Assembly (NCBI GenBank): GCA_034770075.1
Contig: CM068382.1
Span: 87,847,766-87,911,765 of the forward strand
Reading direction: 5' to 3'
DNA: 64,000 bases
Source of the DNA: Aralia elata
Lineage: Eukaryota; Streptophyta; Magnoliopsida; Apiales; Araliaceae
A program made the translations under genes and the position numbers. The notes beneath the pieces were generated by a model. It had not been told where the DNA came from. It ran no database searches and saw only the letters and a program-made list of their open reading frames with translations. Every line of letters begins with the position of its first letter. Position 1 is the first letter of the stretch. Below, piece after piece: positions 47,989 to 59,377 of this stretch.

Positions 47989-49010
47989 ATGGCTAGATAT
48001 AGCGGTGGAAGTCGCCGCGGTGGTGGGCGATCCGAATCAAGAGACGTTAACCATGATGGAGGCTCGTCTTCAGGAGCTAGTAAGTTGTCATACATAGGAT
48101 TTAAAGATATCTCAACCTGCATTAGTTTTTGTTTATTGACTCGATTTGTTTAATAATTACAAGTGCGCCTCATCGACGAAACTGAAGGACTAACCTCGGT
48201 ATCTTTGGTCGGCCGTCAGCTGCTCCACTTACAATCCCGATGGATGTCCAGTCTGGACAATAAGTGTTAATCCATCGTTGTAGTAAAACTTTTAATGCTA
48301 CCTATTTAATTTATTGCATAACATAATAAACATAACGTATATTGTTATATTTTTACCGTAGTATACTAGACCCGATCGCTAAACGCACCTTACGCGCTAT
48401 ATGTTTGACGCACCTCCCGACCGGGTGCATGCGCTACAGTCAGTATGTGCGATACGATGTTGCCTTTAATCAGACTGTCTTGTGGGAGTTTCACGTAAGT
48501 TAATAAGTTTACATTAGATAGTTAGATATATATTAGTACATAGTTGTTGCCTAAGAAATTAATTATTCCTAACTTTTAAACTATTGTTATAGTTCTATTA
48601 TAGACATGACCCGTCCATCTCTCAAACAGCCGACGACGATGTGATTATTGCAATGTCACTGAGAATTACTCCGACTGGCTGTATGAGATGCACAAGAGGG
48701 CAGCCCCATCAGTTGAGCAGGGGCTTGGTACCACCATTAGAGATCATCAGCCCTGTATAGTCTCTGATTTAGCATGGGAGGCTATGTATGCGCACTAGGT
48801 TGATGAGAACTTCAAGAAGAAGTCTGAGCAGGCAAAGAAGAACCGTGGCCAACTCCGTATAGTACACACGACTGGCTCGCAGTCTTTTGAGGAGGCGAAG
48901 ACGGTAAGTGTAATGTATTTAGGTGTTTAGTTATCAAATTCTCACATAAATAATTAATAACTGTTTATTAAATGTATTTATTAGGCCTTGAGGAGGACAT
49001 TAGGGAGAGA
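47989..49010 (+). pseudogene. CACTA second gene (TNPA-like, Transposase_24), 5' part
   Basis: ATG at 47989 gives MARYSGGSRRGGGRSESRD, ending at donor GTAAGT (48080). Further exons start after acceptors at 48163 and near 48360 and 48600. The last full exon reads ENYSDWLYEMHKRAAPSVEQ, then stop, NFKKKSEQAKKNRGQLRIVH and TTGSQSFEEAKT, which matches the plant transposase family found as the second gene of En/Spm elements (K..NR..L...HTTGS.SF). Stops at 48266 and 48796. The next exon (ALRRTLGR) is cut by the Athila LTR at 49011 and resumes at 60725. The likely role is binding subterminal repeats. Confidence 0.75.
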
Positions 49011-50346
49011 TGTTGCCTCTTTTTAGTCTTTAACAAAAGAGCTCTAACTCATGCAAGCATACATGTGTCAATAAGTAATACAGAGGAAGTAGAGTATCGT
49101 CCCACAGAGAAAGTGCTAAATTAAATCACAATGCATCAGTTCTATCACTATATTTATTTGCCTAAACTAATGACTTAATTTTGGTGACAAAATTATTTCT
49201 AAACCAATTAACAACTAAAGATGCAAATAATAATGAAATATATCAAAATTGAAATTAATGGGATTCTAACTTCATTTAATAGTTCATCTAATTTCCACCA
49301 TCATGCTAGAAAGTTCACATATCACAGAAAAATAGCCAAGGGCACTAATATAGACATAACCATCTGTCAATGTATTATGACCTTCTTACATAATATCCAT
49401 AATCAAAAGACACCATGAAATCACCACTATAACCAAAATCATTATATTTCTATGTGAAATTGCAATTATATTGATTTAAAGCACAAACCCTTATTTTGAC
49501 TCTTACGGTGAAACAGTATATTTTTATCTGATTCATAAAATATTAAGTTATCCAATTAAGCCTCATATACGCAAGCTATCATGATTACAATCCATACTCA
49601 TATGTTATTTTTCAATTCCATATAAGCACTGAAATCAAATGGTGATCAATCATTCATACATGTAAAACAACCATGATAGAGATTTCTTATGACGTGCAAA
49701 ACAATCCAACACTTAAGCTTATAACTAGACTACATATTAAAAGCCATTAGAATCCCATAATGGAGATTAGTTCATGACTGAACCAAAAGCCATTATGGGA
49801 TCAAAACTACACATAGGAAAATAAACAATCAATCGAAGTAAGAAGAAATAGATTGATCAAACCCAATTGTTGACAAAAATCCAAAGTAAGCTCAAACCCA
49901 CATCAAAATCCAGCACTATATCTCTAGAAAAACTCCAAAAACTATATCTCTAGAAAAGTAGAATAATAATAACAAAAGTCTCTTCGTTCCTTCTCAGGGT
50001 TTCCTTCTCTCTCTCTTATCAATAGTAGCTTGAATCCTCCTCCAAATTGGCTTCTTCTTCTCTCATTCAGCCGTAACTCAGCATCAAAAACCATGCACTA
50101 GCGCCTCTGGCGCTATAGTAGTGTTATTCCTAGCGCTTCTGGCGCTAGGTCATGCCCACAGATTTACAAAAATGCCACCATGTCTGATTTTTAACCCTTT
50201 CAGCTCCAAAATGACTCTTTTGCCCCCCAGCTCCAATCCTACAATAAACAAACACAAAAACGAATAAAACAATACTAAAAACACTTAAAGACCGTAATAA
50301 TTAAGTCTAACAAGACCTGATTCGTAGGTATAAAACCCACTCATCA
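49011..50346 (-). mobile_element. 3' LTR of the Athila element
   Basis: On the + strand it opens TGTTGCCTC and ends ACTCATCA, so on its own strand it runs TGATGAGT...GGCAACA. It carries palindromes TAGCGCCTCTGGCGCTA (50099-50115) and TAGCGCTTCTGGCGCTA (50131-50147). Around 49922-49950 a TATATCTCTAGAAAA block is duplicated where the 5' LTR has unrelated sequence. Confidence 0.93.
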
Positions 50347-50361
50347 AATACCCCCAAACTT
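50347..50361 (-). promoter_or_regulatory. Polypurine tract of the Athila element
   Basis: On the minus strand AGTTTGGGGGTATT directly precedes the 3' LTR start TGATGAG. Confidence 0.75.
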
Positions 50362-50728
50362 AACCAATTGCTTGTCCCCAAGCAATGCAATAATACGAAC
50401 ATGAAAAACTGCAAACTAACTATAATGCAAACGAATCAAATAACTGAAACAACATAGTAAACCATATCAGGCCTCAAATATCCATAAAACAATTTCAACC
50501 CACTATCGAATGTACAGCTCCAACTCAAACTGATTAATCAAACCATGTTTGTCATCATTCATGCTGTGTGGGTGTGTAAATCAACTATTGTAATCAATCT
50601 CAACCCAAATTACTCATATAATCAACATCTTAGAAAGAAACTCAAAACTTTTTTTTTCACATTTCTATAGTAAAACAACTAATCCAACTCACGTAAACAT
50701 GTAATTAGCACAAGTTTTTTTCATTTAC

Positions 50729-50745
50729 GAGTGCGTTTTACGCTC
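50729..50745 (-). repeat. Conserved 17-base hairpin motif
   Basis: Minus strand GAGCGTAAAACGCACTC, identical to the copy at 35550-35566 of the gag-only element and preceded in both by GAGA(A/T)G. It lies between the env-position gene and the 3' LTR. Confidence 0.8.
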
Positions 50746-51376
50746 CATCTCGTTTCTTGTCTCATCATTTTTTTACTTTATTTATTTTTTTCCTTCCTTG
50801 GCATGTGCAATGTCTAGTTTCCTTAGGCTTATCAAAACTACCCATGTAACGAGCTTTCAACCAATGACTCCCAAACCAGTTGGCTTTAGGGCACTAGGTG
50901 TTAAGACACCCCTAAGGATCTAATAACCCGAGTAGCAATGGCCACGAAACCAAACTAACCAAGAAAGTTTTTTTTTTAGAACTCCCCCAAACTTATGTCT
51001 TGCTTACTAGAGCCTTCATAGATATTTCACTGATTTTAACACTTTTTATTCCCAAGTTTCTTACCAGACACATATTACATAAGAATTTGAATTAAATTAA
51101 TTAAACAGTTGACTAAATGCTTTCCTTGTTAACATGAAATTTAGACAAGCATATTCGACTTCCCCGTTCAAGTCAACACTCTACACTAGATTTCAATCAT
51201 TAGCAAGCTTTTTCTTAACACTAGAATCTTATCATTGGCCACAATGGTTCAACTATGTCATTTGTTATCTGAATCATGAAACTAAATGCTTGACACACCC
51301 TAAAATGCAATATAACTACCATGCAACAAGTATAAACACAATAAAACATACAATCTATATGCATGAAAAAAAAAAA
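50746..51376 (-). other. 3' non-coding spacer of the Athila element
   Basis: AT-rich DNA between the env-position gene and the 3' LTR. The open frame 51134-51397 on the + strand shows no conserved content. Confidence 0.6.
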
Positions 51377-51416
51377 CTACTCCCCAAACTAAACTGAACA
51401 ATGTCCTCATTGAGAA
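51377..51416 (-). promoter_or_regulatory. Internal polypurine tract with ATGAGGACATTGT motif
   Basis: Minus strand: CTCAATGAGGACATTGTTCA, then AGTTTAGTTTGGGGAG. The gag-only element has ACATTGAGGACAATGT followed by a G-rich tract at 35021-35059. The pairing is conserved between diverged elements, so it is probably functional, perhaps as a second plus-strand primer. Confidence 0.55.
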
Positions 51417-51458
51417 ATAATAAGAAATTAAGAACAGAGGACTCCCCTGATGAACACG

Positions 51459-52702
51459 CTAGTCGTCATCACTGCCATCGGCAGCATCATCATCATCATC
51501 GTCGGCATCAGGAGGCGAGTCAGGTGGTGGGTAAATAGAAAGAGGAGGAGCTGGTGGAAACTGAAATGGCCCAGCCGAAGGATTCAACCGCCCAAACATA
51601 TCCGCCAACGATGTAGAACAATTAACATTGTAAGCATAAATCTCTGCCTGGCGTTGAGCAAGTCGACTCTGCTGACGAGTCATGCGATCAAAACCCCTAT
51701 GAATCTGGCCCGCCACTAAGTCTATCCGTCTAGTATGGTGCCTGAGGTTCTGACGGATAGTCTCAACTACATGGGGGGCTTGAACCGGATCCTCAACAGG
51801 TGGTGGCTGCTCCTGCGGCTACTATTGTGGTATAATCAAGCCTAAGCCCCTCGGATGCGATGCACCTCCACCCCATATTCTATACTGTACCATCGCAGCA
51901 TGTTCAATTGGAGACATTGGGGCCTGCATTAGTTCATCCTTATCCCACTGGACCCCAGCACGGCGACATAAATCGGTGATTAATGAAGGATGAGGCAATC
52001 CACATGTGGTGCTACCCTCAAGCCCGTGCACAATAGATTCATAAATTACCTCCCCAACATCCACTGTCTTTCCTGTGGCTATGCAAAACAATAGGGCCGC
52101 CCGCTGATTAATCACATTGCTCATATGGCGGCACGACATCAACTTAGCACAAATAAAAGCATGCCACGCTTTACCATATCTGCTCAACTTAGATGAAGGG
52201 AAATGCACGGCTTCTTGTTGGTCAGTCAACTTCCATTCTGTCCCTGGCTCACAGAAGGCTGCTATGATCTCAGAATAGTCCAAATCCTGTTGCATGTATT
52301 TCGTATATCCGTCACTGTGAATCTTTTGCAACCCATAATACGCGTTGATTGTTTTCGCCCAACATTTACTTCCTTACCACGAACCATCACCAAATTCCCA
52401 TTAGCTTCTTTCGCATTAGCATAGAATTCTTTTACAATATTAACTGCAGCTGGCTCAGGTTGCGCTGTAAATGTCATCCAATTCCGACTGCGTATCATGT
52501 TAGCTAATTCCCCATCTACCCGCTCAATCGGTAACAACCCGCGCTCAGGAATTAGGGACTTCCCAGACAACCAGTTTTTATACCTGTCGTACGCTTGAGG
52601 GCTAACAAACTTTTTCTTATCATACTTAACAGCAGCTGACGAACCTGAGCTTTCCCCTCTAAGCTTTCCCCTCCATGTCTTTTGGGAACCATGAATAATC
52701 AC
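51459..52702 (-). pseudogene. Env-position gene, putative plant transposon protein (PF20167-like)
   Basis: Starts MIIHGSQKTWRGKLRGES, then KKKFVSPQAYDRYKNWLSG, LIPERGLLPIERVDGELA, NIVKEFYANAKEANGNLVM and VRGKEVNVGRKQSTRIMGC. After a frameshift near 52290 it goes on with WHAFICAKLMSCRHMSNVIN, RAALLFCIATGKTVDVGE and LPHPSLITDLCRRAGVQWD. This is the domain often found downstream of Athila pol. Two adjacent TAG stops after LGLIIPQ split off a tail ending in a 16-residue Asp-rich stretch. No signal peptide or membrane segment is seen, so nothing supports an envelope function here. Confidence 0.8.
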
Positions 52703-53303
52703 TTAAGCACAATCAAAACCCAAAACACTCAAAACTTCGTTGGGGCAAACTGTCGAACACTTGGTAGGAACACTTTAAAAACCCTTGGACAATGATTCCC
52801 CGAAACTTAGAATAACCCATTCTTGCCACAATGTACTCTCCCATAAATCGCAAACATATAGATAGAAGATTGAAGCTTTGAGCCAATCCCAATTGAGCCA
52901 ACACAAACTCAATTGGGTTCACAATTAAAACAAAGAACTTTCTCCAAATACTAGCAACTCAATCTCTAGCCAACAATTTCAAGTTCTAATTGATCAATAA
53001 TGTAAAACTTACTTGAAATTGAAAGTACCCATATGTAGAATCTTCAATCCTTTTTGGCTATGAAATAGAGTTTCTTGAGTGAAAAAGATATGTGCCGGCA
53101 ATGGGTTTAATTGTGGATGATGATTTGTTGGTTCTTGGTTGGGAGAAAGTAGCTTCAATCGGCAACAATGGAGAAATGAGAGGGGAAGCGGCGGTTTTTT
53201 TTTGATGGTGAATGAGTGAGAGAGGTTGCCGACTTGGGGAAAAGAAAGAGATGAAATGTTATTTTGGGTAGCCTAGGTTTTTTTTTTTTTTAAATTTCGG
53301 GTT
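52703..53303 (-). other. Leader of the env-position gene, no firm gene
   Basis: AT-rich DNA. A frame at 52713-52922 (NPIEFVLAQLGLAQSFNLL) is not recognised and may be chance. A purine tract on the minus strand lies at 53225-53290. Confidence 0.5.
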
Positions 53304-53580
53304 GAGCGCTCTAAGCGCTTGGTTTTGTAAAGGGAGAGCACTTTAGGCGCTTGAAATTTGAGTGGCTACTGTGATGCAGCGCTTAGGCGCTTAACCTTGT
53401 GAAAAATGAGCGTTTCAGGCGCTTGAACTTTAATCGCACACTATGATGTAGCGCCTCGAGCGCTTGGCCAAGCTTGAACGTAGCGCCTAGAGCGCTTGAC
53501 ATTTGGTTAGCTACTGCAATGAAGCGCCTAGAGCGCTTGTCCAGACTTAAATTGAGCGCTGTAGGCGCTTGGACCTTACT
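53304..53580. repeat. Palindrome array AGCGC-N-GCGCT, eight copies
   Basis: Eight imperfect palindromes spaced about 30-40 bases, best form AAGCGCCTAGAGCGCTTG (near 53522) and TAGCGCCTAGAGCGCTTG (near 53481). They lie between the integrase end and the env-position gene. The same core occurs twice in each LTR (TAGCGCCTCTGGCGCTA). Confidence 0.88.
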
Positions 53581-53785
53581 TAACCAATTTTTCAGTCCGT
53601 TCATGCTAATATCTGCAACCAAATAAACCCAAAGTTCAAGATTAGTTGTAGAGAATGAAAACTAGAGAAAGATAACAAGGAGGTTAACAAAGTGATTGAC
53701 TAAACATAAAACAACGGATTAAAACTCTGGGTTGCCTCCCAGACAGCGCTAAGTTATAGTCAATTAGCTTGACTGTTTATGAGTC

Positions 53786-54292
53786 TCATGTCGAGGAAAG
53801 AATTGAGGTGACTTTTTGTCTATCTACCTCGCCCCCGAAATAATACTTCAACCTCTGTCCATTCACCTTGAACGACTGGTTCGGGAATTTATAATACACT
53901 TCAATTGCACCATACGGAAAGACCGTCTTCACTGTGAATGGTCCTGACCATCTTGATTTCAGCTTCTCGGGAAAAAGTTTAAGCCTGGAGTTGAAAAGTA
54001 AAACCCTTTGTCTTGGTTCAAATGTTCTTTCTATGATCTTACGATCATGCCATTTCTGTACCTTCTCCTTGTACAGCTTCGAGTTTTCATATGCCCGTAA
54101 GCGAAATTCGTCCAACTCATTGATTTGGAGTAAGCGTTTCTCCCCTGCAGCTGTCGAATCAAAGTTCAACTTCCGAATTGCCCAATATGCCTTATGCTCT
54201 AGCTCCATAGGAAGATGACAAGCTTTTCCATAAACAAGCTGAAACGGTGACATGCCCAACGGAGTTTTGTAAGCAGTCTTATATGCCCACAC
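53786..54292 (-). pseudogene. Athila integrase C-terminal region
   Basis: Continues the integrase after one TAG (KD-stop-SLKLDDAV, where related proteins have Trp). It reads WAYKTAYKTPLGMSPFQLV, GKACHLPMELEHKAYWAI, LQINELDEFRLRAYENSKL and WHDRKI, then the GPF-type end (LKSRWSGPFTVKTVFPYGAI) and KVNGQRLKYYFGGE. It ends with TGA at 53786. The C-terminal domain contacts DNA and guides insertion. No chromodomain is seen, as usual for Athila. Confidence 0.9.
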
Positions 54293-54313
54293 AGCATCAT
54301 CCAGCTTTAAAGA

Positions 54314-54952
54314 CTAATCCTTCCTCGTCGGATTCACAATTTTTTCGAGGATTCTTTTAACTTCTCTATTGGATACTTCAGCTTGGCCATTCGTTTGTGG
54401 GTGATAAGTTGTAGCAATACGATGATTCACCCCATATTTAGCCAACAAAGCTGTAAACTGTCTGTTGCAGAAATGACTACCTTCATCACTGATAATGGCC
54501 CTCAGAGTCCCAAATCTGGTGAAAATACTTTGGTGTAAAAACTTGAGGACTACTTTGGCATCATTTGTCGGGAGCGCTGCCACTTTTACCCATTTCGACA
54601 CATAGTCAACTGCTAGCAAGATGTAGAGATTACTGCACAAAGACACAAAAGGGCCCATGAAATCAATCCCCCATACGTCGAAAATTTCTACTTCGAGGAT
54701 TGTATTCAAAGGCATTTCATTCCGCTTCGAAATGTTTCCCACTCTCTGACATCTGTCACACCTCTGGACGAAACTGTATGCATCCTTAAAAATTGTCGGC
54801 CAGTAAAATCCTGCTTGGAGTACTCTAGCTGCTGTTCGCTCTCCTCCATAGTGACCTCCATATACAGAAGAATGATAATCATGAAGAATCCCCTCGATCT
54901 CGCTATACGGGATACACCTTCTTATCATTTGATCCGCACACTGTTTAAACAA
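54314..54952 (-). pseudogene. Athila integrase, zinc and catalytic core
   Basis: Zinc-binding HHCC region: His27, His34, Cys65 and Cys68 (RCDRCQR). The catalytic triad is intact: Asp97 in WGIDFMG, Asp156 in IISDEGSHF, and Glu192 in PQTNGQAEVSNREVK, the D,D-35-E spacing. It is separated from the RNase H segment by one TAG (YI-stop-DEPYLF; relatives have Trp) and from the C-terminal region by another. Catalysis would join element DNA to the chromosome. Confidence 0.93.
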
Positions 54953-54964
54953 ATACGGCTCATC

Positions 54965-55996
54965 CTAAATATACCATTTGACATCATGCATAAACTTTTT
55001 CTTTTCATGCCCCACCAAGTCAGAAGGTATTATCTTACTCACCAAATAGTTCGCGTAATCAGCAAACCATGACACTTCCCCTTGCACCACAAACAACTGC
55101 TCATCCGGAAAAGATTCATTAATTGCAACTTTGTCGTCTATCTCCCTTTCTGAATTCTCGAGTCGAGATAAGTAGTCTGCCACTTGGTTTTCGGTACCCT
55201 TCCTGTCCTTGATCTCTAAATCAAACTCCTGCAATAATAAAATCCACCTGATCAACCTAGTCTTTGCATCCTTCTTTGCCACTAAATGTCGGATTGCCGA
55301 GTGATCCGTGTACACTATCACTTTTGTGCCTAACAGATATGACCGAAATTTATTGAAGGCATATACCACTGCCAATAACTCTTTTTCTGTGGTGGTGTAA
55401 TTTAACTGTGCATCCGTAAGGGTCTTGCTGACATAGTATATCACATGAAACATCTTCTCCTTCCTTTGCCCTAAAACAGTCCCTACTGCGTAATCACTGG
55501 CATCACACATCAGCTCAAACGGCAATGCCCAATCTGGTGTTGTGATAACTGGCGCTGAAGTTAATTTACTCTTTAAGTGCTCAAATGCCCTCATGCAAGC
55601 CTCGTCGAAGTTAAACTGTGCATCATTCTCCACTAAACTGCACAATGGTTTAGTTATCTTGGAGAAGTCCTTAATAAATCTACGGTAGAAGCCTGCATGT
55701 CCAAGAAAACTGCGAACACCTTTTACTGAAGTAGGTGGAGGTAGGTTCTCAATAGTTTCCAGCTTTGCCTTGTCCACCTCAATTCCTTTCTTCGAAACTT
55801 TGTGTCCAAGTATGACTCCTTCCTGTACCATAAAATGGCACTTCTCCCAATTTAGTACTAGATTTGTTTCAACACATCTCTTTAAGACCATCACCAAATT
55901 TTCAAGGCATAAATCGAAAGAATCACCAAATACTGAGAAATCGTCCATGAATACCTCAACATTCTGTTCGATCATGTCGGAAAAAATTGCTGTCAT
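54965..55996 (-). pseudogene. Athila reverse transcriptase (second half) and RNase H
   Basis: Starts TAIFSDMIEQNVEVFMDDF, where FMDD (residues 16-19) is the RT active-site box, then WEKCHFMVQEGVILGHKVS and VRSFLGHAGFYRRFIKDFSK. RNase H begins at about residue 155: FELMCDASDYAVGTVLGQ, YTTTEKELLAVVYAFNKFR, VIVYTDHSAIRHL and ENQVADYLSR, which contain the acidic catalytic residues. Two stops separate it from the first RT half. Confidence 0.94.
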
Positions 55997-56089
55997 ACAT
56001 CTCTGTTAGGTGGTTGGAGCATTGCACAACCTGAAAGACATCCTTCTAAAGGCAAAAGTGTCGTATGGACATGTAAAAGTAGTCTTTTC

Positions 56090-58540
56090 CTAGTCTTTTG
56101 GAGCTATCATAATCTGATTGTAGCCTGAATACCCATCTAGAAGACAATAATACTCATGACCCGCTAGTCTGTCCAACATCTGATCGATAAACGGAAGTGA
56201 AAAATGGTCCTTCCTTGTACCTTTGTTAAGCTTGTGGTAGTCCATGCAAATTCTCCACCCTGTTACTGTTCGCGTTGGGATCAGCTCGTTATTCTCATTG
56301 GTGACAACGGTCATACCACCCTTCTTTGGTATGCACTGCACAGGGCTCACCCATGAACTGTTCAAAATCGGGTAGATTATTCCTGCATCTAGCCATTTCA
56401 GTACCTCTTTCTTGACCACTTCTTTCATTATCGGATTAAGCCTTCTCTGCTGCTCAACCGTCGGCTTGCTACCATCTTGCAGCATGATCTTATGCATGCA
56501 AAACGAAGGGCTTATCTCCTTGATATCTGCTATGGTCCATCCAATAGCTGATTTGAACTCTCTAAGCACTCGTAGCAATTTTTCCTCCTGAAAAGATGTT
56601 AGTGCCGAAGAAATAATCACAGGTAGTTTTGAATCTTTATTTAAAAATGTGTACCTGAGATAATCTGGAAGTGGTTTTAGTTCAAGTTCGGGAGGTGTCT
56701 CAAGAGATGGTTTCAACTTTACCGATGTCTCTCCAACTCTCGTAAGTGGCTCGACAGGTGTTCTGAATTTTCTGAATTTGGGGGTAGTATCCAGATATTG
56801 CACAAGTTCGGCGCATTCTTCATCCTCCAAATCTGAATCTTCAGCAATCACTCTCTGTAGTGGTTCATATCCTAACAAGCTCTCAACTTCATCATTCACT
56901 ATACTATCCACCAAGTCAACTCTGAAGCATTCCTCTTCGTTGGTTGGGAGCTTCATTGCCTTGAAAACATTAAACTTCACCTCCTGATCATGTACCCGCA
57001 TTGTAAGCTCCCCTTTCTGCACGTCTATCAAAGTTTTCCCCGTGGCTAGGAATGGTCTCCCCAGTATGATTGGTATACTCTTGTCCTCCTCATAGTCTAA
57101 GATGATGAAGTCCGCCGGAAAGATAAATTTGTCCACTTTCACCAGTACGTCCTCCACTATCTCCCGTGGATACGTGATAGATCTGTCAGCTAACTGCAAG
57201 GAAATATTTGTTGGCCTTGGCTCCGGCAATCCCAACTGACTAAATACAGACAAAGGCATCAGGTTGATACTTTCCCCAATATCACACAAACATTTATTGA
57301 AGTTCATCTTTCCGATCGTACATGGAATTGTGAAACTGCTCGGATCTTTCAGCTTTGGAGGTAGTTTACGCTGAAGCACTGCACTGCATTCCTCCGTCAA
57401 GGCCACTATCTCAAACTCGTCTAATCTTCTCTTCCTTGACAGTATACCCTTCATAAACTTTGCGTAACTTGGCATTTGTTCCAATGCCTCCGCGAAGGGT
57501 ATATTGATCTGCAGTTTCTTAAAAACCTCCAAAAACTTTCTGAACTGATTGTCTTCCCTTTGCTTATTCAATCTTTGCGGATACGGAACCTGAGGGTGAA
57601 CTTGTGGTACTTTATTCACGGGCTTCTTATCTGAACTCACTTTCTCCTTCTCCACTTGCTGCGACTTGGACTCATCCTTCTTCTCTTTCTGATCAGCCTC
57701 AATTTCTTTCTCAGTTTCAACCCCAGTGTCATCCCCTTGTAAACTAGGTGCTACAGTGCCTGGTACAGTTCCTTCATATTGCTTTCCCAATCTTAGTGTT
57801 ATGGCCTGACACAGCTCTTTACCCTCTCTCCGTGGATTTGCCTCTGTGTTACTTGGCAATGAACCCTGGGGCCTGTTGTTAAGCATAGTCGCCATTTGCC
57901 CCATTTGAGTTTCCAGATTTTTAATAGCCACTGCCTGGCTTTTGATCATCACCTCCGTATTTTCCATGTACTTTAACATCATCTCCTCCATTTCTGATTT
58001 CTTTTCTTGCTGAGGTGCATATGGAGTCTGATGTTGTTGTTGTTGAGAAAATCCTGGTGGAAAAGGTGGTCGTGGAGCAAACTGTTGTTGCTCTGGCTGA
58101 GATGGAAACTGTTGATTCTGCTGAAACTGTTGTTGCTGATTTCCTTGATTATTTGACCAACTAAAGTTTGGATGATTGCGGTTGTTGGGGTTGTATGTGT
58201 TCTGAAACTGTCCTTGGTCTTTCCTATAACTGTTCACATACTGCACCGACTCCAAGCTGATAGCACATTGATCTGTTGAGTGTGACCCAGCACAAATCTC
58301 GCATATGAAGGCAACTGACTTGACTTTGCTTTCTGACAACGAATCAATTTTCTTCGCCATAGCCGCCATCTGTGCTGACAACTGAGTAATAACATCCACT
58401 TCCAATAAACCTACAACTCTGGGTTGTGGCATTCTGGCTGTAGGATTCTGGAAATCATTCGCTGCCATTGTCTCGATAAGGTTATAAGCTTCGTCATAGC
58501 TCTTCGCCCCTAAAGCTCCTCCTGCAGCTGCGTCTACCAT
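56090..58540 (-). pseudogene. Athila gag C-terminus, protease and first half of RT
   Basis: 816 codons open. MVDAAAGGALGAKSYDEAYN continues gag. A knuckle CEICAGSHSTDQC (Cys80, Cys83, His87, Cys92) is followed by a Gln/Asn-rich stretch (about 110-180) and a charged linker. Protease: CLCDIGESINLMPLSV at about 417-432, where relatives have DLGAS; the Ala-to-Glu change next to the catalytic Asp420-Gly may kill activity. It goes on with IPIILGRPFLATGKTLIDV. RT starts at about 690: WLDAGIIYPILNSSWVSPVQ, WRICMDYHKLNKGTRKDHF and EYYCLLDGYSGYNQI. Confidence 0.93.
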
Positions 58541-58549
58541 CTACCTCGA

Positions 58550-59257
58550 CTACCATCCCAATCCATTATAAAATGTGTTGATCACCATCCAATCTAGCAT
58601 CCCATGGTGCAGACACTTCCTTAGCATCTCCTTGTATCTATCCCAAGCCTCATATAAGGATTCACCCTGTTGTTGCTCAAACTGAGAGATTGTTGTCCTC
58701 ATTTTTGCAGTTTTAGCCATTGGGAAAAACTTGGCTAAAAACTTCTGTGCTAGGTCCTCCCATGTAGTAATTGATCCTGAAGGCAAAGAATGAAGCCAAC
58801 TTCTCGCTCTATCTCTCAATGAGAATGGAAACAGTCTTAGTCGGATGGCATCCTCCGTCACCCCATTGTACCTAAATGTATCGCATATTTCAATGAAGCT
58901 CAATAGGTGCTCATTAGGATCGTCTGTAGCAGCACCCCCAAACTGAACCGAGTTCTGTACCATTTGAATGTTGCCCGATTTTATCTCAAAAGTATTTGCT
59001 GCTATCGCCGGTCTGACTATGCTAGACTGCAATCCATTAATATTCGGCATGGAATAATCCCTCAACGCTTTATGCTCCTCTCTTTGCTCTACTCTTTGTT
59101 CTTCCACCATATTCGGTATAGTTCCTTCTAACTGTGCTTGTAAATTCCTACGCACTCTTGCTTTACAACCTCTTCCGTCAATATTATCTTGTGCTGGTGT
59201 CAATTTTGAGTTGGATGATCGTGTGTGCATAAAAATTCTACAAGTACCTGAAACCAA
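58550..59257 (-). pseudogene. Athila gag, N-terminal part
   Basis: 235 codons. The likely natural start is the second Met (MHTRSSNSKLTPAQDNID, 59230). The capsid domain reads DDPNEHLLSFIEICDTFRYN, GVTEDAIRLRLFPFSLRDRA, SWLHSLPSGSITTWEDLAQK and SLYEAWDRYKEMLRKCLHHG. Two TAG stops (after LGW and after SR) separate it from the next 816 codons, which continue the same frame. The gene begins about 100 bases after the primer site. Confidence 0.93.
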
Positions 59258-59353
59258 AGCAAAAATAAAAATAGAAATGAGAAAAGATTTGATTTGTCTA
59301 AGTCAAACAATATAGCTTAAAATTGATGATAATAATAAAAATCTAACCGCCTT

Positions 59354-59371
59354 TCCCCGGCAACGGCGCCA
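59354..59371 (-). promoter_or_regulatory. Primer-binding site, tRNA-Asp
   Basis: Minus strand TGGCGCCGTTGCCGGGGA, the complement of the 3' end of plant tRNA-Asp including CCA. It begins six bases after the 5' LTR end. Confidence 0.93.
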
Positions 59372-59377
59372 AAAACT

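Noticed and set aside
51459..52702. Retroviral envelope protein in the Athila element
   Set aside because: No signal peptide, transmembrane segment or glycosylation cluster was seen; the domain is the plant transposon type.
54815..56009. Plus-strand open frames across the Athila pol
   Set aside because: They are antisense shadows of the strongly conserved integrase and reverse transcriptase on the minus strand.
59354..59371. tRNA-Asp gene
   Set aside because: Only the 18 bases complementary to the tRNA 3' end are present, at the position of a primer-binding site.
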